From assembly GCA_020720385.1 (NCBI GenBank), contig DYOR01000001.1:36170-91628 (forward strand): DNA of 55,459 nt. Reading direction: 5' to 3'. The DNA comes from Rubrivivax sp. Lineage in GTDB: Bacteria > Pseudomonadota > Gammaproteobacteria > Burkholderiales > Burkholderiaceae_C. The stretch's first letter is position 1; each line of letters begins with the position of its first letter. Under the pieces are notes generated by a model that had not been told where the DNA came from, ran no database searches, and was given only the letters and a program-made list of their open reading frames with translations. Of this stretch, positions 1 to 14,051 are shown one piece after another. A program made the translations under genes and the position numbers.

Positions 1-230
1 GCGCCGACGGCACGGCGATCGTGGAGATCACCTACGCCAAGAGCTTCGGCTCGTGGGTCGACGGCTGGATCACGGTGGCCGCCTCCGGCGTCGCCGGGAC
101 CGAAGGGCGGGCCACCTATGTGCTGGCACCCATCCCTGTGGACGCGGCATCGATCAAGAACAAGGACGTGCCGCCGGCCTACGTGCGCAGCCCGTACGGC
201 GTGGTGGGCAACTGCAGCTCGCCCAACTGA
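1..230 (+). CDS. C-terminal end of an unidentified protein, possibly Ig-like-domain type (partial)
   Basis: The frame is already open at base 3 and ends with TGA at 228-230, so about 75 C-terminal residues are visible and the start lies upstream of the window. The segment is rich in G, T, V and aromatic residues in a beta-strand-like alternation (for example VEITYAKSFGSWVDGWITV), then a Pro-rich tail with SPYGVVGNC. From memory, this resembles the last bacterial Ig-like (invasin/Big) domain and tail of large Comamonadaceae surface or lipoproteins. That is an inference from pattern, not an alignment. It is not the PilQ secretin end often found upstream of aroK in Burkholderiales. A strong intrinsic terminator follows. 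Confidence 0.5.
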   Translation, partial: ADGTAIVEITYAKSFGSWVDGWITVAASGVAGTEGRATYVLAPIPVDAASIKNKDVPPAYVRSPYGVVGNCSSPN

Positions 231-253
231 CCGCGGCCGCATCGGACTTATCC

Positions 254-284
254 CACGGCCGACCTCGAGTCGGCCGTGTTTCTT
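254..284 (+). terminator. Rho-independent terminator after the partial gene
   Basis: Perfect 10-bp stem CACGGCCGAC (254-263) and GTCGGCCGTG (269-278) with a 5-nt loop, followed directly by TTTCTT. It lies 23 bases after the stop of the upstream gene and 20 bases before the aroK start, so it separates the two transcription units. Confidence 0.85.
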
Positions 285-303
285 CGGGGCCATACTTCGG
301 CCC

Positions 304-873
304 GTGACCCGCTCCCTCGCCCTGTCCCTCGTCGGCATGCCCGGCTGCGGAAAATCCACCGTCGCTCGGCACCTGGCCCGGCAGCTCGGCCTGCAGTTCG
401 TCGACAGCGACGCCGAGATCGAGCAGCGCATCGGCATGCCCATACGCGAGTTCTTTGCCGCCCACGGCGAAGCGGCGTTTCGCGACATCGAGCAGGAGGT
501 CATCGAGGCCTCGAGCACGCGCCCCGGGCTCGTCCTGGCCACCGGCGGCGGCGCCGTGCTGCGCCCCTCCAACCGCGAGGCGCTGCACTCGCACACCCAT
601 GTGCTGTACCTGCGCGCCACGCCCGAGGAACTGCACCGCCGCCTGCGCCACGACGGGCATCGGCCGCTGCTCCAGGTCGCCGACCCGCTGCGCAAGCTGC
701 GCGAGTTGTACCGCGAGCGCGACCCGCTGTACCGGCGCACGGCGCACTTCGTCGTCGAGGCCGCGCGCCCCTCGGTGCCGTCCTTGATGGGCATGGTGCT
801 CATGCAGCTCGAACTTGCCGGACTCGTCGACCCCGGCCTCGTGCCGTCCACCATCGACATCCCCGGCACCTGA
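304..873 (+). CDS. aroK: shikimate kinase
   Basis: Phosphorylates shikimate at the 3-hydroxyl with ATP, a cytosolic step of the shikimate pathway. The 189-residue product has the family's usual length. It carries a Walker A loop GMPGCGKST at residues 11-19, the shikimate-binding Asp in DSD (34-36), an FRDIE motif, and the Gly-rich ATGGGAVL loop. The start is taken as GTG at 304 because the Walker region begins only a few residues later; the next ATG (337) would fall inside the loop. A longer frame begins at 118 but runs through the terminator. No clear Shine-Dalgarno sequence is seen. aroB follows 76 bases downstream, as is common in proteobacteria. Confidence 0.95.
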   Translation: MTRSLALSLVGMPGCGKSTVARHLARQLGLQFVDSDAEIEQRIGMPIREFFAAHGEAAFRDIEQEVIEASSTRPGLVLATGGGAVLRPSNREALHSHTHVLYLRATPEELHRRLRHDGHRPLLQVADPLRKLRELYRERDPLYRRTAHFVVEAARPSVPSLMGMVLMQLELAGLVDPGLVPSTIDIPGT

Positions 874-949
874 CCCGCCAAGGGGCGGCCGCAGCCCGAC
901 TCGGCAGCCCGAGTCAGCGGCCCATCACCGGCCGGTAAACTCGCGCGCC

Positions 950-2050
950 ATGAACGCAGCGCCCACCAGCGCCGTGACGGTGAGCACGCCGCACGGCCGC
1001 TACGACATCCAGATCGACGGCGCATTGCTGTCCTCGCCCGCCGCCTGGGCCGGCCTGCCGCGCGCGGCGCAGGCGGTGATCGTCACCAATCCCACCGTCG
1101 ATGTGCTCTACGGCCCCGCCCTGGAGCAGGCCCTGGCACCGCATTACGGCCAGGTCAGCCGGGTGCGGCTTCCCGACGGCGAGCAATACAAGAACTGGAC
1201 CTCGCTCGAGCTGGTCTTCGACCACCTGCTGGCGCGCGGCTGCGACCGCCAGACGGTGCTCTTTGCCCTGGGCGGCGGCGTGGTGGGCGACATGGCCGGC
1301 TTTGCTGCGGCCACCTTCATGCGCGGCGTGCCCTTCGTGCAGGTGCCCACGACGCTGCTGGCGCAGGTGGATTCCTCGGTGGGCGGCAAGACCGCCATCA
1401 ACCACCCCCTGGGCAAGAACATGATCGGCGCGTTCTACCAGCCCGAGCGCGTCGTCTGCGACCTGGACACGCTGGACACGCTGCCCGAACGCGAGCTCGC
1501 CGCGGGCCTGGCCGAGATCATCAAGTACGGGCCCATCGCCGACATGGCGTTCTTCGACTGGATCGAGGCACACCTGCCCGCGCTGCGCCGGCGCGACAGG
1601 GCGGCACTGGCGCATGCCGTGCGGCGCGCCTGCGAGATCAAGGCCGAGGTGGTGGGGCAGGACGAGCGCGAGCACGGGCTGCGCGCGATCCTCAACTTCG
1701 GCCACACCTTCGGCCACGCCATCGAGACCGGCCTGGGTTACGGGCAATGGCTGCACGGCGAGGCGGTGGCCTGCGGCATGGTGCTGGCCGCGGCACTGTC
1801 GGCCGAGCTCGGCCTGGTGAGCGCGGACTTCACGCAACGCCTGACGCGGCTGATCGAGAGCGCGGGGCTGCCCGTGGTCGCCCCCGCCATGGACGGCGCG
1901 CGCTGGCTCGAGCTGATGCGCGTGGACAAGAAGGCCCAGGGTGGCGAGATCCGCTTCATCGTGCTCGAGGCCCCCGGTCGCGCGGCGCTGCGCACGGCCC
2001 CCGACGCCACCGTGCTGCGCGTGATTTCACGTCACGGCGCGCGCGCGTGA
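950..2050 (+). CDS. aroB: 3-dehydroquinate synthase
   Basis: Converts DAHP to 3-dehydroquinate, the second step of the shikimate pathway, using NAD+ and a divalent metal. The 366-residue protein shows the dinucleotide loop [11 protein letters not shown] (about 108-118), the [11 protein letters not shown] motif (141-151), and metal ligands consistent with Glu189 (AEIIKYG), His252 ([11 protein letters not shown]) and His269 (LHGEAV). The ATG at 950 is chosen because homologues begin near this point; the frame is open upstream without family similarity. Its stop overlaps the GTG start of dgt (GTGA), which implies translational coupling. Confidence 0.96.
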   Translation: MNAAPTSAVTVSTPHGRYDIQIDGALLSSPAAWAGLPRAAQAVIVTNPTVDVLYGPALEQALAPHYGQVSRVRLPDGEQYKNWTSLELVFDHLLARGCDRQTVLFALGGGVVGDMAGFAAATFMRGVPFVQVPTTLLAQVDSSVGGKTAINHPLGKNMIGAFYQPERVVCDLDTLDTLPERELAAGLAEIIKYGPIADMAFFDWIEAHLPALRRRDRAALAHAVRRACEIKAEVVGQDEREHGLRAILNFGHTFGHAIETGLGYGQWLHGEAVACGMVLAAALSAELGLVSADFTQRLTRLIESAGLPVVAPAMDGARWLELMRVDKKAQGGEIRFIVLEAPGRAALRTAPDATVLRVISRHGARA

Positions 2051-3198
2051 ACCTCGACGACCTGGCGCCCTGGGCCAGCGACCCGCGGCGCTCGCGCGGA
2101 CGCCGCATTGCCGAATGGCTGGCCCCGCCGCGCAACGAACACCAGCGCGACCGCGACCGCATCGTCCACAGCACGGCGTTCCGGCGCCTCGTCTACAAGA
2201 CGCAGGTGTTCATCAACCACGAGGGCGATCTCTTCCGCACGCGGCTCACGCACTCGCTGGAAGTGGCGCAGCTCGGCCGCTCCGCCGCGCGCGCGCTGCG
2301 GCTCAACGAGGACCTGGTGGAGGCCATTGCGCTGGCGCACGACCTCGGCCACACGCCCTTCGGCCACGCCGGCCAGGACGCGCTGCATGCCTGCATGCAC
2401 GAGCACGGCGGCTTCGAGCACAACCTGCAAAGCCTGCGCGTGGTGGATGCGCTGGAGGCCCGCTACCCCGCCTTCGACGGCCTGAACCTCACGTTCGAGA
2501 CCCGCGAGGGCATCCTCAAGCATTGCCCGCGCAGCCAGGCCGAGCGCATGCTGCGCACCGAGCCCAATGGCCCGGGTCTGCGCTTCCTGCAGGGCACGCA
2601 GCCCAGCCTGGAGGCACAGCTCGTCAACCTCGCCGACGAGATGGCCTACAACGCGCACGACATCGACGACGGCATCCGCTCGGGCCTCATCACGCTGGCG
2701 CAGATGGAAGAGGTGGCGCTCTTCGTGCACTGGCGCGACGAAACCCTGGCCGAGCACCCGACGCTGGGAGACAAGCCCGGCCGGCGCCTGCTCTTCGAGA
2801 CGCTGCGGCGCATGCTCTCGGCGCAGGTGGGTGACCTCATCGCGGCCACCGGCCGGAACGTGGCCGCGCATGCCCCCGCCGACGCACAGGCCGTGCGCCA
2901 GTTGCCGCCGCTGGCCGGCTTCAGCGCCGAGCTGCGCGCACGCAACACCGAGCTCAAGCGCTTTCTTTTCCGGCAGCTCTACCGCCACCCCCAGGTGGTG
3001 CAAACCACGGCCCTGGCGCGCACCGCGGTGGCCGAGCTCTTCGCCGCCTACATGGCCGCACCGGGCGAGATGCCCGCCGACTTCGCCGCCGCCCCCGAAC
3101 TGCCGCGCGCCGTGGCCGATTACATTGCCGGCATGACCGACCGCTTTGCCCTGCGTGAACACACCCGCCTGACCGGGCGGCGCCTGTTCGCCGAGTGA
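2047..3198 (+). CDS. dgt: dGTP triphosphohydrolase-like HD-domain protein
   Basis: Cytosolic HD-superfamily enzyme of the dGTPase type, which releases tripolyphosphate from dGTP or related dNTPs; the exact nucleotide preference cannot be read from sequence. The 383-residue product carries the HD metal site: His69 in RLTHSLEV, His98-Asp99 in [13 protein letters not shown], and a distal Asp near 197 in [12 protein letters not shown]. Length matches the shorter (type 2, about 380 aa) family. The start is GTG at 2047, overlapping the aroB stop. The frame is open further upstream inside aroB, but those residues are not family-like. It forms a block with aroK and aroB. Confidence 0.92.
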   Translation: MNLDDLAPWASDPRRSRGRRIAEWLAPPRNEHQRDRDRIVHSTAFRRLVYKTQVFINHEGDLFRTRLTHSLEVAQLGRSAARALRLNEDLVEAIALAHDLGHTPFGHAGQDALHACMHEHGGFEHNLQSLRVVDALEARYPAFDGLNLTFETREGILKHCPRSQAERMLRTEPNGPGLRFLQGTQPSLEAQLVNLADEMAYNAHDIDDGIRSGLITLAQMEEVALFVHWRDETLAEHPTLGDKPGRRLLFETLRRMLSAQVGDLIAATGRNVAAHAPADAQAVRQLPPLAGFSAELRARNTELKRFLFRQLYRHPQVVQTTALARTAVAELFAAYMAAPGEMPADFAAAPELPRAVADYIAGMTDRFALREHTRLTGRRLFAE

Positions 3199-3205
3199 GG
3201 CCACG

Positions 3206-3871
3206 ATGGCCCGGCTGGCGCGGCTGGAGGTTCCCGGGCTGGCGCACCTCGTCATCCTGCGCAGCAACGGCGGGCAGGTGGCCTTTGTCGACCGGCAGGA
3301 CCGCCAGACCTTTCTCGCCGCCCTGGCCGAGGCGGCGAGCACCAGCGCGGTGCAGGTGCATGCCTACGCCCTGTTGGCCACCGAGGTGCAATTGCTGCTC
3401 ACCCCGGCCGAGCCGGGTGCCCTGGGGCGCATGGTGCAAGGCCTGGGTCGTCGCTATGTGAGTGCCTACAACCGCCGGCATGGCCGCGCCGGAACCTTGT
3501 GGGATGGGCGCTTCCGCGCCGCCGTGGTCGAACCCGGCCCTTTGCGGCTGGCCGCGCTGCAACTTGTCGACACCGCCTGCAGCGAGGCAGGCAGCACCAG
3601 CATCGGCCACCGCACGGGTGCGGGACCCGACCCGTTGCTGGTGGACCCGCCGGAGGTCTGGCAACTCGGCAACACGCCCTTCGAGCGCGAGGCCACTTAT
3701 CGCGCCCGGCTCGCCGAAGGGGTGCCTCACGCCAGCGCCGAGCGCTTGCGCCACGCGGCGCTGGGTGGCTGGGTGGCCGGCACGGAGGCCTTTGCCGCGC
3801 AGCTCGGCGCCACCCTGGGCCGGCCCGCGCGCCCGCGCCCGCGCGGGCGCCCACGCATCAGCCACCCGTGA
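3206..3871 (+). CDS. REP-type (Y1/HUH) transposase relative with degenerate active site
   Basis: 221-residue protein of the REP-associated tyrosine transposase family. The fold is recognisable from the N-terminal MARLARL...P..H.VI.R.N..Q pattern, the YALL......LLLTP strand and the GRRYVSAYNRRHGRAGTLWDGRF block. Family members carry an HUH (His-hydrophobic-His) pair in the middle strand, and here that position reads ATEVQLLLTP, with Glu60 and Gln62 in place of both histidines. Tyr84 is kept. A relative of this gene next to gltB is, as I recall, common in Burkholderiales. The reading frame is intact despite the lost metal site, so it may be domesticated rather than mobile. The start follows dgt by 7 bases. 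Confidence 0.8.
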   Translation: MARLARLEVPGLAHLVILRSNGGQVAFVDRQDRQTFLAALAEAASTSAVQVHAYALLATEVQLLLTPAEPGALGRMVQGLGRRYVSAYNRRHGRAGTLWDGRFRAAVVEPGPLRLAALQLVDTACSEAGSTSIGHRTGAGPDPLLVDPPEVWQLGNTPFEREATYRARLAEGVPHASAERLRHAALGGWVAGTEAFAAQLGATLGRPARPRPRGRPRISHP

Positions 3872-3904
3872 AGTCCAGGCGGCGCAGGCGTCGCCCGGCC
3901 GAAC

Positions 3905-3990
3905 ATGCTCGCTGTTTATATGTCCCCAATTTATACACACCAGGACATTTAGTTCAGTTTATGGAGTCTGACCCTATAATTTATTTGTTG
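3905..3990. repeat. AT-rich REP-like relic between the transposase relative and gltB
   Basis: A roughly 85-bp AT-rich patch in otherwise very GC-rich DNA. It contains the inverted repeat ATGTCC (3920-3925) and GGACAT (3943-3948), the near-palindrome GAGTCTGACCC (3964-3974), and two direct copies of AATTTAT (3928-3934 and 3978-3984). Motifs such as TGTCCCCAATTT and GTCTGACCC are, from memory, typical flanks of Y1-transposase/REP elements. It probably marks an old element boundary and also holds the gltB promoter. Confidence 0.45.
3975..3980 (+). promoter_or_regulatory. candidate -10 box of the gltBD promoter
   Basis: Exact sigma-70 -10 hexamer TATAAT about 80 bases before the gltB ATG. The -35 is weak: TTCAGT at 3953-3958, 16-bp spacer, 3 of 6 matches. 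The transcript would have a leader of about 70 nt. An activator may compensate for the poor -35. Confidence 0.45.
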
Positions 3991-4058
3991 CCGCGATTGC
4001 TGCGCTGCGGTAGGCTCGTTGTCCACTCGCGCCTTGCCGACCATAGGAGCGCCGTTCG

Positions 4059-8786
<4,728 letters not shown>

Positions 8787-8807
8787 TTCGAGGACAGGAC
8801 GAGCATC

Positions 8808-10286
8808 ATGGGCAAGGTCACCGGTTTCCTGGAGTACGAGCGCCTCGAGGAGGGCTACGAGCCGGTCGCGACGCGGCTCAAGACATGGAAGGAATTCGTC
8901 GTCGGCCTGAGCGAGGACCAGGCCAAGGTGCAGGGCGCGCGCTGCATGGACTGCGGCACGCCGTTCTGCAACAACGGCTGCCCGGTGAACAACATCATCC
9001 CGGACTTCAACGACCTGGTCTTCCGCGGCGAGTGGCAGGCCGCCAGCGAGACGCTGCACCAGACCAACAACTTCCCCGAGTTCACCGGCCGCGTCTGCCC
9101 GGCACCGTGCGAAGCTGCGTGCACGCTCAACATCAACGGCGACGCCGTGGGCATCAAGAGCATCGAACACGCGATCATCGACCGCGCCTGGGCCGAGGGC
9201 TGGGTGCAGCCGCAGCCGCCAGCGCTGAAGACCGGCAAGCGCGTGGCCGTGGTCGGCTCCGGCCCCGCCGGCCTGGCCGCCGCGCAGCAGCTCGCGCGTG
9301 CCGGCCACGAGGTCACCGTGTTCGAGAAGAACAGCCGCATCGGCGGCCTGCTGCGCTACGGTATCCCGGACTTCAAGATGGAGAAGACGCACATCGACCG
9401 CCGCGTCGCGCAGATGCGCGCCGAAGGCGTGGTCTTCCGCACCGGGGTGCTGGTGGGCACCTGGCCCGCCGCGAGCAAGATCACCAACGACGCCCAGGAG
9501 ACCCTCGGCGCCGAGCAGGTGCTGGCCGAGTTCGACGCCGTGCTCCTGGCCGGCGGCAGCGAGACGAGCCGCGACCTCGTCGTGCCCGGCCGCGAACTCG
9601 ACGGCGTGCACTTCGCCATGGAGTTCCTGCCGCAGCAGAACAAGGTCAACGCCGGCGACAAGCTCAAGGGCCAGATCAAGGCCGGCGGCAAGCACGTCAT
9701 CGTCATCGGCGGCGGCGACACCGGCAGCGACTGCGTGGGCACGAGCAACCGCCACGGTGCCGCCAGCGTGACGCAGTTCGAGCTCCTGCCCCGGCCGCCC
9801 GAGGTGGAGGACCGCCCGCTCACCTGGCCCTACTGGCCGACCAAGCTGCGCACCAGTTCCAGCCACGAGGAAGGCTGTGCGCGCGAGTTCGCCATCGCCA
9901 CCAAGGAGTTCATCGCCGGCAGTGGCAAGGACAAGGGCCGCGTCGTTGCGCTGAAGACGGTGCAGCTGCATTGGCAGGACGGCCGCATGGTCGAGATGGC
10001 CGGCAGCGAGAAGCAGTGGAAGGCCGACCTCGTGCTGCTGGCGATGGGCTTCGTCGCCCCGGTGGCGTCGGTGCTCGAGGCCTTCGGTGTGGACAAGGAC
10101 GCGCGCGGCAACGCCAAGGCGAACACCGAAGCGGCGGGCGGCTATCGCACCAGCGCGGCCAAGGTCTTCGCCGCCGGCGACATGCGGCGCGGGCAAAGCC
10201 TGGTGGTGTGGGCGATCCGCGAAGGCCGCCAGGCGGCGCGTGCGGTGGACGAGTTCCTCATGGGCACGAGCACGCTGCCGCGCTGA
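8808..10286 (+). CDS. gltD: glutamate synthase [NADPH], small (beta) subunit
   Basis: Takes electrons from NADPH through FAD and passes them by iron-sulfur clusters to GltB. The 492-residue protein has N-terminal cluster cysteines at 46, 49, 54 and 58 ([14 protein letters not shown]) and at 97, 101 and 105 (CPAPCEAAC). The FAD-binding loop is [10 protein letters not shown] at about 150-159 and the NADPH loop GGGDTGSD is near 301-308. The ATG follows an AGGACAGGACGAG stretch. It sits directly downstream of gltB in one operon. A 145-bp gap then separates it from mlaF. Confidence 0.97.
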   Translation: MGKVTGFLEYERLEEGYEPVATRLKTWKEFVVGLSEDQAKVQGARCMDCGTPFCNNGCPVNNIIPDFNDLVFRGEWQAASETLHQTNNFPEFTGRVCPAPCEAACTLNINGDAVGIKSIEHAIIDRAWAEGWVQPQPPALKTGKRVAVVGSGPAGLAAAQQLARAGHEVTVFEKNSRIGGLLRYGIPDFKMEKTHIDRRVAQMRAEGVVFRTGVLVGTWPAASKITNDAQETLGAEQVLAEFDAVLLAGGSETSRDLVVPGRELDGVHFAMEFLPQQNKVNAGDKLKGQIKAGGKHVIVIGGGDTGSDCVGTSNRHGAASVTQFELLPRPPEVEDRPLTWPYWPTKLRTSSSHEEGCAREFAIATKEFIAGSGKDKGRVVALKTVQLHWQDGRMVEMAGSEKQWKADLVLLAMGFVAPVASVLEAFGVDKDARGNAKANTEAAGGYRTSAAKVFAAGDMRRGQSLVVWAIREGRQAARAVDEFLMGTSTLPR

Positions 10287-10431
10287 CCTGCAGGCCTTCG
10301 GGGCCACATCGGGGTGGGGTTCGCTGACACATTTCTTTGCTCAGGGTTCTCCCGGGGGCGCGCAGGCTGCATGCGAGAATGCGCGCCTTTGCACAGAGCG
10401 TGATCGGGCTCGTTCCCGGTCCGTCGTTCGC

Positions 10432-11283
10432 TTGACCTCCAACCCGTTCATCGAGATCGACCACGTCACGTTCGGCTACGACAGCAGCCGGGCGATCCTC
10501 AAGGACGTCTCGCTGCAGTTCCCGCGCGGCAAGGTCACCGCCATCCTCGGCGGCTCGGGCTGCGGCAAGACCACGCTGATGCGCCTCATCGGTGGCGTGC
10601 ACGGCGCCGACCGCGGGCGCGTGGTGTTCGACGGCGAAGTGGTCGACGCGCGCAACCAGGCGCAGCTCTACCGCTTGCGCCGGCGCCTGGGCATGCTCTT
10701 CCAGTTCGGCGCGCTCTTCACCGACCTGACGGTGTTCGAGAACGTGGCCTTCCCGATGCGCGAGCACACCACCCTGCCCGAGGCCATGATCCGCGACCTG
10801 GTGCTGATGAAGCTCAACGCCGTGGGCCTGCGCGGGGCGGCCGGGCTGCGCATCTCCGAGGTCTCGGGCGGCATGGCGCGGCGCGTGGCGCTGGCGCGTG
10901 CCATCGCCCTGGACCCCGAACTCATCATGTACGACGAGCCCTTCGCCGGGCTGGACCTGATCAGCATGGGCGTGGCCGCCAAGCTCATCCGCACCCTCAA
11001 CGACGCCACCGGGGCGACCTCGCTGGTGGTGTCGCACGACGTGCCCGAGTGCATGGCCATCAGCGACTACGTGGTGCTCATGTCCAACCAGGGGCGCATC
11101 GTGGCGCGCGGCACGCCGGCCGAACTGATGGCCTCGATGGACCCCGAGACACGCCAGTTCGTGCGTGGCGAACCCGACGGCCCGGTGAAGTTCCACTACC
11201 CGGCGCGCGGCATCGCCGAGGACTTCGGCCTGGCCGGTGCCGCGGCCGCGGCCACCGCGGCTGCCGGGGCGAAGGCCTCATGA
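10432..11283 (+). CDS. mlaF: Mla lipid-transport ABC ATPase
   Basis: Cytoplasmic ATPase of the MlaFEDB inner-membrane complex, which moves phospholipids between the membranes. The 283 residues include Walker [10 protein letters not shown] (40-48), the signature VSGGM, and Walker B LIMYDEP followed by FAGLD. The start is inferred as TTG at 10432. Conserved sequence ([15 protein letters not shown]) begins immediately and no ATG or GTG lies in frame nearby; the longer upstream frame runs into gltD. No convincing Shine-Dalgarno sequence is seen. The stop overlaps the mlaE ATG (ATGA). The promoter should lie in 10287-10431, where I see no strong sigma-70 match. Confidence 0.92.
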   Translation: MTSNPFIEIDHVTFGYDSSRAILKDVSLQFPRGKVTAILGGSGCGKTTLMRLIGGVHGADRGRVVFDGEVVDARNQAQLYRLRRRLGMLFQFGALFTDLTVFENVAFPMREHTTLPEAMIRDLVLMKLNAVGLRGAAGLRISEVSGGMARRVALARAIALDPELIMYDEPFAGLDLISMGVAAKLIRTLNDATGATSLVVSHDVPECMAISDYVVLMSNQGRIVARGTPAELMASMDPETRQFVRGEPDGPVKFHYPARGIAEDFGLAGAAAAATAAAGAKAS

Positions 11284-12059
11284 ACGCCATCGCCCGCCTG
11301 GGCGCCGTCGCCCTGGAGCAGTTCCGTGGCTGGGGCCACGCGGCCTTCTTCTTCCTCGAACTGCTGCGCGCCGTGCCCGCCTCGCTGCGCCGCTTCGGCC
11401 TGGTGGTGGGCCAGGTGCACGCCATCGGCAACCGCTCGCTCATCATCATCCTGTCCTCGGGGCTGGCGGTGGGCTTCGTGCTGGCGCTGCAGATGTACTA
11501 CGCGCTGGTGACCTACGGCGCGGCGGAGAGCCTCGGCCTGATCGTCAACCTGGCTTTGGTGCGCGAGCTCGGGCCGGTGGTCACGGGCTTGCTCTTTGCC
11601 GGCCGCGCGGGAACGTCGCTGACCGCCGAGATCGGCCTGATGAAGGCCGGCGAGCAGATCGCCGCGATGGAGCTCATGGCCATCGACCCCAAGGCGCGCG
11701 TGCTCGCTCCGCGGCTCATCGGCGGCATCGTCTCGATGCCCATCCTGGCGATCCTGTTTTCCGCCATCGGCATCCTTGGCGCCTACGTGGTGGCGGTGCT
11801 GCTCATCGGCGTGGATGCCGGAAACTTCTGGTCCATCATGCAGACCAAGGTGGACGTGTGGCGCGACGTCGGCAATGGCCTGGTGAAGGCGGCCGTGTTC
11901 GGCGTCATCTGCACCGTGGTGGCGCTGTACCAGGGCTTCGAAACCGAAGCCACGCCCGAGGGCGTGGCCTACGCCACCACGCGCACCGTGGTCATTTCTT
12001 CGTTGTGGGTGCTGGGCATGGACTTCATCCTCACGGCGCTGATGTTCTCGACGCCCTGA
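11280..12059 (+). CDS. mlaE: Mla lipid-transport ABC permease
   Basis: Integral inner-membrane permease of the Mla complex, 259 residues, with about five to six hydrophobic segments. The family core ELGPVVTGLLFAGRAG followed by TAEIG and a KAGEQIAAMELM stretch is clear. The ATG at 11280 overlaps the mlaF stop by four bases, so the two are likely translationally coupled and made in fixed ratio. mlaD follows after 21 bases. Confidence 0.95.
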   Translation: MNAIARLGAVALEQFRGWGHAAFFFLELLRAVPASLRRFGLVVGQVHAIGNRSLIIILSSGLAVGFVLALQMYYALVTYGAAESLGLIVNLALVRELGPVVTGLLFAGRAGTSLTAEIGLMKAGEQIAAMELMAIDPKARVLAPRLIGGIVSMPILAILFSAIGILGAYVVAVLLIGVDAGNFWSIMQTKVDVWRDVGNGLVKAAVFGVICTVVALYQGFETEATPEGVAYATTRTVVISSLWVLGMDFILTALMFSTP

Positions 12060-12080
12060 GGCGCAGACAGGTAAAAGAAA

Positions 12081-12566
12081 ATGGGCAAGAAGGGTATCGA
12101 GATTCTGGTCGGCTTGTTCGTGCTCATGGGCATGCTGGGCCTGGTCTTCCTCGCCTTGCAGGCGGCCAACCTGGGCAGCGTGGGCGGTGGCGACACCTAC
12201 ACGGTGAAGGCACGTTTCGACAACATCGGTGGCCTGAAGGTGCGTGCGCCGGTGCGCACCGCCGGCGTCACCGTGGGGCGGGTGACGCAGATCGCGCTGG
12301 ACGGCAAGACCTACCAGGGCGTGGTGACGATGGAAGTCGGGCGCAGCTACAAGTTTCCCAAGGACTCGGCGGCGAAGATCCTCACCGCCGGGTTGCTGGG
12401 CGACCAGTACATCGGACTGGAACCCGGCGGCGACGACAAGGACCTCGCCCCGGGCGACACCGTGCCGCAGACGCAGTCCGCGGTGGTGCTGGAAAACCTC
12501 ATCGGGCAGTTCTTCACCAGCAAGGCCGAGGGCCCGGCCGCGGGCGCGTCGGGGAGTGCCCAGTGA
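12081..12566 (+). CDS. mlaD: Mla MCE-domain periplasmic lipid-binding protein
   Basis: Single MCE-domain protein anchored in the inner membrane. Its hexameric ring passes phospholipids between MlaC and MlaFE. The 161 residues comprise an N-terminal membrane anchor (about 7-27) and an MCE domain from about 38 to 115, with the typical VRTAGVTVGRV and LTAGLLGDQYIGL motifs, then an Ala/Gly-rich tail. The stop overlaps the GTG of mlaA (GTGA). Confidence 0.95.
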   Translation: MGKKGIEILVGLFVLMGMLGLVFLALQAANLGSVGGGDTYTVKARFDNIGGLKVRAPVRTAGVTVGRVTQIALDGKTYQGVVTMEVGRSYKFPKDSAAKILTAGLLGDQYIGLEPGGDDKDLAPGDTVPQTQSAVVLENLIGQFFTSKAEGPAAGASGSAQ

Positions 12567-13354
12567 ATGCGCAGCGCGTGCCGCGGCACGCGCGGGGTGC
12601 CGCGGCACTCGCGGCACTCGCCGTACTGGCCGGATGTGCCACGCTGCCACCCGGTGCCGCTGCGCCGGCGGGCGCGGCCGACCCCTGGCAGAACTGGAAC
12701 CGCAAGGTCTTCTCCTTCAACGAGGCGCTGGACAGCGCGGTCCTCGAGCCCGTGGCGCAGACCTACCGCGACGTCGTTCCCGCCCTGGCGCGCACCGGGG
12801 TCGACAACGTGCTGGGCAACCTCTACGACGTCTGGTCCACGGCCAACCACTTCCTCCAGGGCAAGGTGCAGACCGGCCTGGAGATGGGCATGCGCGTGCT
12901 TGCCAACACCGTCTTCGGCCTGGGCGGCCTGCTCGACCCGGCCACCGAGATGGGACTGACGCGCCGCTCCGAAGACTTCGGCCAGACCCTGGGCCGCTGG
13001 GGTCTGGGCAACGGTCCGTACCTGGTGCTGCCCGTGTTCGGCCCTTCCACTTTGCGCGACACCGCCGGGCTGGTGGTCGACCGCCAGGCCTCGCCCGCGA
13101 GCCTGCCGGACAGCACGGCGGCGAGCTACACCGTGAGCGCCCTGGAACTCGTGAATGCGCGTTCCCATCTGCTCACCACGGGGCAGTTGCTCGATCAGGT
13201 GGCACTGGACAAGTACAGCTTCGTGCGCGACGCCTACCTCGCCCGGCGACGCGACGCGCTGTACGACGGCGCGCCACCCATGGAAGCATTCATCGACGAC
13301 GGCGCCGACCCGCCCGAGCCCCCGGCATCGGCGGCGTCCAGCCCCGGGCGGTGA
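12563..13354 (+). CDS. mlaA: outer-membrane lipoprotein MlaA (VacJ)
   Basis: Outer-membrane lipoprotein that removes misplaced phospholipids from the outer leaflet and hands them to MlaC. The 263-residue product starts with GTG at 12563. It has a short signal sequence with lipobox LAGC (Cys25), followed by the VacJ pattern DPWQNWNRKVFSFNEALD. The GTG overlaps the mlaD stop, which supports this start over longer frames through mlaD. In enterobacteria mlaA lies elsewhere; here it is inside the operon, an arrangement I recall from other beta-proteobacteria. Confidence 0.94.
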   Translation: MNAQRVPRHARGAAALAALAVLAGCATLPPGAAAPAGAADPWQNWNRKVFSFNEALDSAVLEPVAQTYRDVVPALARTGVDNVLGNLYDVWSTANHFLQGKVQTGLEMGMRVLANTVFGLGGLLDPATEMGLTRRSEDFGQTLGRWGLGNGPYLVLPVFGPSTLRDTAGLVVDRQASPASLPDSTAASYTVSALELVNARSHLLTTGQLLDQVALDKYSFVRDAYLARRRDALYDGAPPMEAFIDDGADPPEPPASAASSPGR

Positions 13355-13425
13355 ACCGCAGCACGGGCTGGCGCGTTATGGTCTGGCGGTGCCCATCCGG
13401 GCGCCGCTCTGTAGAGAGGATACGA

Positions 13426-14040
13426 ATGTTCAAGAACCTGCTGCGCAGCGCGCCCCTGCTGGTGTCCCTGGCCGCCGTGATCGCGCCGGCCCATGCCGAA
13501 GTCAGCCCGGACGCCCTGGTGCGCCAGATCTCGGTCGACGTGATCGAGGCGGCCAAGGCCGACAAGGCCATCCAGGCCGGCGACTTCGGCCGCATCTCGG
13601 CGCTCGTCGACACCAAGGTCATGCCCAGCGTCAACTTCGAGGTCGCCACGCGCTCGGCGGTGGGCCCGCAGTGGCGCGGCGCCACGCCCGAGCAGCGCAC
13701 GCGCCTGCAGACCGAGTTCAAGGTGCTCTTGCTGCGCCTGTACTCCGGCGCTTTGCAGCAGGTCAAGGACCAGAGCGTCGAAGTCACCAAGACCCTGCCC
13801 GTGCAGGGCAGCACCCAGGTGGTGGTGCAGACCGAGGTGCGCGGCAAGGGCGAGCCGATCAAGCTCGACTACCGCATGGACAAGTTCGGCGGCGCGTGGA
13901 AGATCATCGACGTCAACGTCGGCGGCATCTGGCTGGTGCAGAACTACCGCTCGCAGTTCGCCGAGCAGCTCAGCAAGGGCGGCGTGGACGGCCTCATCAA
14001 TTCCCTGGTCGAGCGCAACAAGGCGGCCAGCAAGGCCTGA
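13426..14040 (+). CDS. mlaC: periplasmic phospholipid shuttle MlaC
   Basis: Soluble periplasmic carrier (Ttg2D/toluene-tolerance family) that ferries phospholipid between MlaA and MlaD. The 204 residues begin with a signal peptide probably cleaved after AHA (about residue 24). The family pattern includes RSAVGPQWRGATPEQR and KIIDVNVGGIWLVQNYRSQF. An AGAGAGGA Shine-Dalgarno sequence precedes the ATG at 13426. The frame is open upstream within mlaA, but this start is fixed by the signal peptide and ribosome site. Confidence 0.95.
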   Translation: MFKNLLRSAPLLVSLAAVIAPAHAEVSPDALVRQISVDVIEAAKADKAIQAGDFGRISALVDTKVMPSVNFEVATRSAVGPQWRGATPEQRTRLQTEFKVLLLRLYSGALQQVKDQSVEVTKTLPVQGSTQVVVQTEVRGKGEPIKLDYRMDKFGGAWKIIDVNVGGIWLVQNYRSQFAEQLSKGGVDGLINSLVERNKAASKA

Positions 14041-14051
14041 ACGGCGAAACG

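Noticed and set aside
10287-10431. Possible promoter of the mla operon (TTGCTC and GAGAAT)
   Set aside because: The spacing is about 32 bp, far from 17, so the pair cannot be a sigma-70 promoter. I could not identify a better one.
13155-14051. Long upstream extension of the mlaB frame through mlaC
   Set aside because: The added residues are Arg/Pro/Gly-rich shadow sequence; the STAS domain starts cleanly at ATG 14052.
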